Origin: Pleomorphomonas diazotrophica
GTDB lineage: Bacteria; Pseudomonadota; Alphaproteobacteria; Rhizobiales; Pleomorphomonadaceae
Assembly (NCBI RefSeq): GCF_002844595.1
Contig: NZ_PJNW01000006.1
Coordinates: forward strand, 62,001-126,000
Direction of reading: 5' to 3'
DNA: 64,000 nucleotides
The notes below the pieces were generated by a model. The model made no database searches, was not told the origin of the DNA, and was given only the letters and a program-made list of their open reading frames with translations. A program made the translations under genes and the position numbers. Shown piece by piece: positions 62,023-64,000 of this stretch (the first letter of the stretch is position 1; each line of letters begins with the position of its first letter).

Positions 62023-62607
62023 GGAGCCGAGTTTAGCCTTGTCGATCTCGGGCGACAGCCGCCGAGTTTGCGCACCACCCATGCAGGCCGTTCATGCCGC
62101 CGTCAATCCGGATTCCGTACCCAAAAAAATGGGTCAGGATGATTGACGGGACGGCAAGGTTATGCAAATAACGCATCGCGCATTCGGGACCGCGATAGTT
62201 TGGTTCCGGATGGGCGGATCCGGGGGCTCGGGCCGACTTTTTCGGAGGAAAAAACGGCCGACGCATTTTCCCGAATTCCCCCGCTCGCGGTTTTCGCTTG
62301 CCTCTGGGAGGCAACCGGTGCAAAGCGCGAAACGGAGGATTCCGGGGGAGGAGTGAGCTTCGGGATCATCTGGCGAAACGGCTGTCGAGGCTGTCTCCTT
62401 GTTCCGGGTTTCACGGGATGAGGACGACGGCTGTCGCTGTCGCATCGTCCGGCGGAAGCGCCGGGCCATGGCTGCCGGAGAGAACGGACGTCACAGCGCG
62501 GTCATAAGCGGGTATATAAGGAATAGCCCGCTCCTCGCACGGAGGCGTCCGGAAGAGACACCCTTCGGCGGGCCACTCGCCCGCCGCACACTGATGAGGA
62601 CTTCGCC
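62023..62607. other. Intergenic region between ltaE and gltB
   Basis: 585 bases with the two divergent promoters. Several overlapping short open frames (62134-62470) look like chance. Seen: a hairpin GGCGGGC-CACTC-GCCCGCC (62577-62595) just before the gltB ribosome binding site, without T-run, which could be a leader structure, and a GGCCG...CGGCC pairing with A-runs near 62230-62265. No riboswitch class was recognised. Confidence 0.45.
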
Positions 62608-64000
62608 ATGAAGACGCTCGACGAATCGATGCCGCACCTCGCGCTTGCCGCGCCGAATGCCGCAACGAGCGCCACGCGCACGCCGGCCGACGAGATCGCC
62701 GACATCCGTGCGAAAGCCGAGGCGGAGGGCCTCTACAGCGCGGCGCACGAGCACGACGCCTGCGGCGTCGGCTTCGTCGCCGACATCAAGGGCCGCAAGA
62801 GCCACCAGACCGTGACGGACGCCCTCTATGTGCTCGAGAACCTCGAGCACCGCGGCGCCGTGGGCGCCGACCCGCTGATGGGCGACGGCGCCGGCATCCT
62901 GGTGCAGATCCCGCATCGCTTTTTCGCCGAAGAGTGTCAGAAGCTCGGCTTCAAGCTGCCGGAGGCCGGCAGCTATGGCGTCGGCCAGTTCTTCCTGCCG
63001 CAGGACGAGGCCGAGCGCAGCCGCGCCGTCGAGATCGTCGAGCGGTCGGTGAAGGGCGAGGGGCTTCAGATCCTCGGCTGGCGCGAAGTGCCGGTCGACA
63101 ACTCCGCCCTGTCCGACGGCGTCAAGGCGACCGAGCCGGTGCATCGCCAGCTCTTCGTGGCGTTGCCCGGCGTCACTGACCAGGAGCTTCTGGAGCGCAA
63201 GCTCTACATCGCCCGCAAGGTGCTGTCCGGCGACGTCTACGAGGCCGACTGGAACGGCGCCACCAAGCGCAATCAGGATGCCTTCTACGTGGTGTCCTTC
63301 TCCTCGCGCACCGTCGTCTACAAGGGCATGTTCCTCTCCTATCAGGTCAAGCGCTACTATCCCGACCTCTCGGACGCACGCTTCGAGTCGGCGCTGGCGC
63401 TCGTCCATCAGCGTTTCTCGACCAACACCTTCCCGTCCTGGAAGCTGGCGCACCCCTATCGCATGGTCGCCCACAACGGCGAGATCAACACGCTGCGCGG
63501 CAACGTCAACTGGATGTATGCCCGTCAGGCGACCACCACGTCCAAGGCCTTCGGCGAGGACATCGAGAAGATCTGGCCGATCTCCTACGAGGGCCAGTCG
63601 GACACCGCCTGCTTCGACAACGCGCTGGAGTTCCTGCTGCGCGGCGGCTACTCGCTGCCGCACGCGGTGATGACCCTCATTCCCGAGGCCTGGGCCGGCA
63701 ACGAGAGCATGGATGCCGAGCGCAAGGCCTTCTATGAATATCACGCCGCCATCATGGAGCCCTGGGATGGCCCCGCCGCCGTCGCCTTCACCGACGGCCG
63801 GCAGATCGGCGCGACGCTCGACCGCAACGGCCTGCGTCCGGCCCGCTATGTCGTCACCGACGACGATCGGGTGATCCTCGCCTCCGAAAGCGGCACGCTG
63901 CCGATTCCGGAAGAGAAGATCGTCGAGAAGTGGCGCCTCCAGCCCGGCAAGATGCTGCTGATCGACCTCGTCGAGGGGCGCATCATTTCGGACGACGAGA
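62608..64000 (+). CDS. gltB: Glutamate synthase large subunit (5' part; runs past the window end)
   Basis: The first 464 residues are visible. A 51-residue N-terminal part precedes the class II amidotransferase domain, whose nucleophile is C52 in HDACGVGF. Further motifs: LENLEHRGAVGADP, HQRFSTNTFPSW, AHNGEINTLRGN and DRNGLRPARY. GltB with GltD makes two glutamates from glutamine and 2-oxoglutarate, the main ammonium-assimilation route. ATG 62608 follows TGAGGA. The FMN, synthase and glutamate-binding domains lie outside. Confidence 0.97.
   Translation, partial: MKTLDESMPHLALAAPNAATSATRTPADEIADIRAKAEAEGLYSAAHEHDACGVGFVADIKGRKSHQTVTDALYVLENLEHRGAVGADPLMGDGAGILVQIPHRFFAEECQKLGFKLPEAGSYGVGQFFLPQDEAERSRAVEIVERSVKGEGLQILGWREVPVDNSALSDGVKATEPVHRQLFVALPGVTDQELLERKLYIARKVLSGDVYEADWNGATKRNQDAFYVVSFSSRTVVYKGMFLSYQVKRYYPDLSDARFESALALVHQRFSTNTFPSWKLAHPYRMVAHNGEINTLRGNVNWMYARQATTTSKAFGEDIEKIWPISYEGQSDTACFDNALEFLLRGGYSLPHAVMTLIPEAWAGNESMDAERKAFYEYHAAIMEPWDGPAAVAFTDGRQIGATLDRNGLRPARYVVTDDDRVILASESGTLPIPEEKIVEKWRLQPGKMLLIDLVEGRIISDDE

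Noticed and set aside
62134..62470. Several overlapping short ORFs before gltB
   Set aside because: No ribosome binding site, no protein-like sequence, and frames open on both strands as expected from composition.

Overview
The window is a high-GC (clearly over 60% G+C), densely coded, bacterial chromosomal segment. Several lines point to an alphaproteobacterium of the order Hyphomicrobiales (Rhizobiales): cpdR next to an N-formylglutamate amidohydrolase gene, gapR (DUF2312), a DUF1036 gene overlapping pyk, DUF882 and DUF2927 proteins, a 41-residue cysteine-free L36, a ROSE-type thermometer on an hsp20 gene, an mmgR/suhB-type small RNA, and the palindromic intergenic repeats typical of the order. 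A class III (anaerobic) ribonucleotide reductase implies that the organism can grow without oxygen. A facultatively anaerobic genus such as Pleomorphomonas would fit, but the genus is a guess.

Layout. 1-12 kb: partial cysteine hydrolase, ruvB, a DUF2927 protein, an unknown exported protein, a metallophosphatase, two cell-wall enzymes (DUF882 M15-like peptidase and a YcbB-like L,D-transpeptidase), a sigma-54 response regulator and oligoendopeptidase F. 12-19.8 kb: the three-gene proton-translocating transhydrogenase operon pntAA-pntAB-pntB, a MATE exporter, the divergent mntR/mntH manganese pair and a thioredoxin-fold peroxiredoxin-like protein. 19.8-25.6 kb: a TPP-riboswitch-controlled thiX-thiY transport pair without its ATPase, tRNA-Glu, a chemoreceptor and an orphan PAS-like protein. 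25.7-32.8 kb: an arabinoside operon (ABC ATPase, two permeases, binding protein, GH51 arabinofuranosidase) with a divergent GntR-type regulator. 32.9-36.8 kb: a yehZYXW-type (osmF) ABC operon.

37-46.4 kb: fbp, an ornithine cyclodeaminase-family gene, an endonuclease/exonuclease/phosphatase-family gene, a low-affinity iron permease-family protein, rpmJ, a TPR protein, pyk with a DUF1036 gene, a DMT exporter, an N-formylglutamate amidohydrolase and gapR. 46.5-49.8 kb: a promoter and adenosylcobalamin riboswitch ahead of nrdD. The reductase is encoded in two pieces: the glycyl-radical domain is a separate 65-residue ORF with its own ribosome binding site, followed by nrdG. 49.9-56.1 kb: MFS transporter, GH5 hydrolase, TRIC/UPF0126 channel, a second chemoreceptor, an AT-rich spacer with a nested hairpin, and tRNA-Val. 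56.2-64 kb: cpdR, a second N-formylglutamate amidohydrolase, mmgR-like sRNA, hisN-like phosphatase, alpha/beta hydrolase, hsp20 with an RpoH promoter and ROSE-like RNA thermometer, L-threonine aldolase, and the 5' part of gltB running off the end.

No transposase, integrase, prophage gene, CRISPR array or rRNA was recognised. The most unusual parts are regulatory RNAs (TPP and B12 riboswitches, RNA thermometer, sRNA) and the split class III ribonucleotide reductase. All functions are inferred from sequence reading without database searches.
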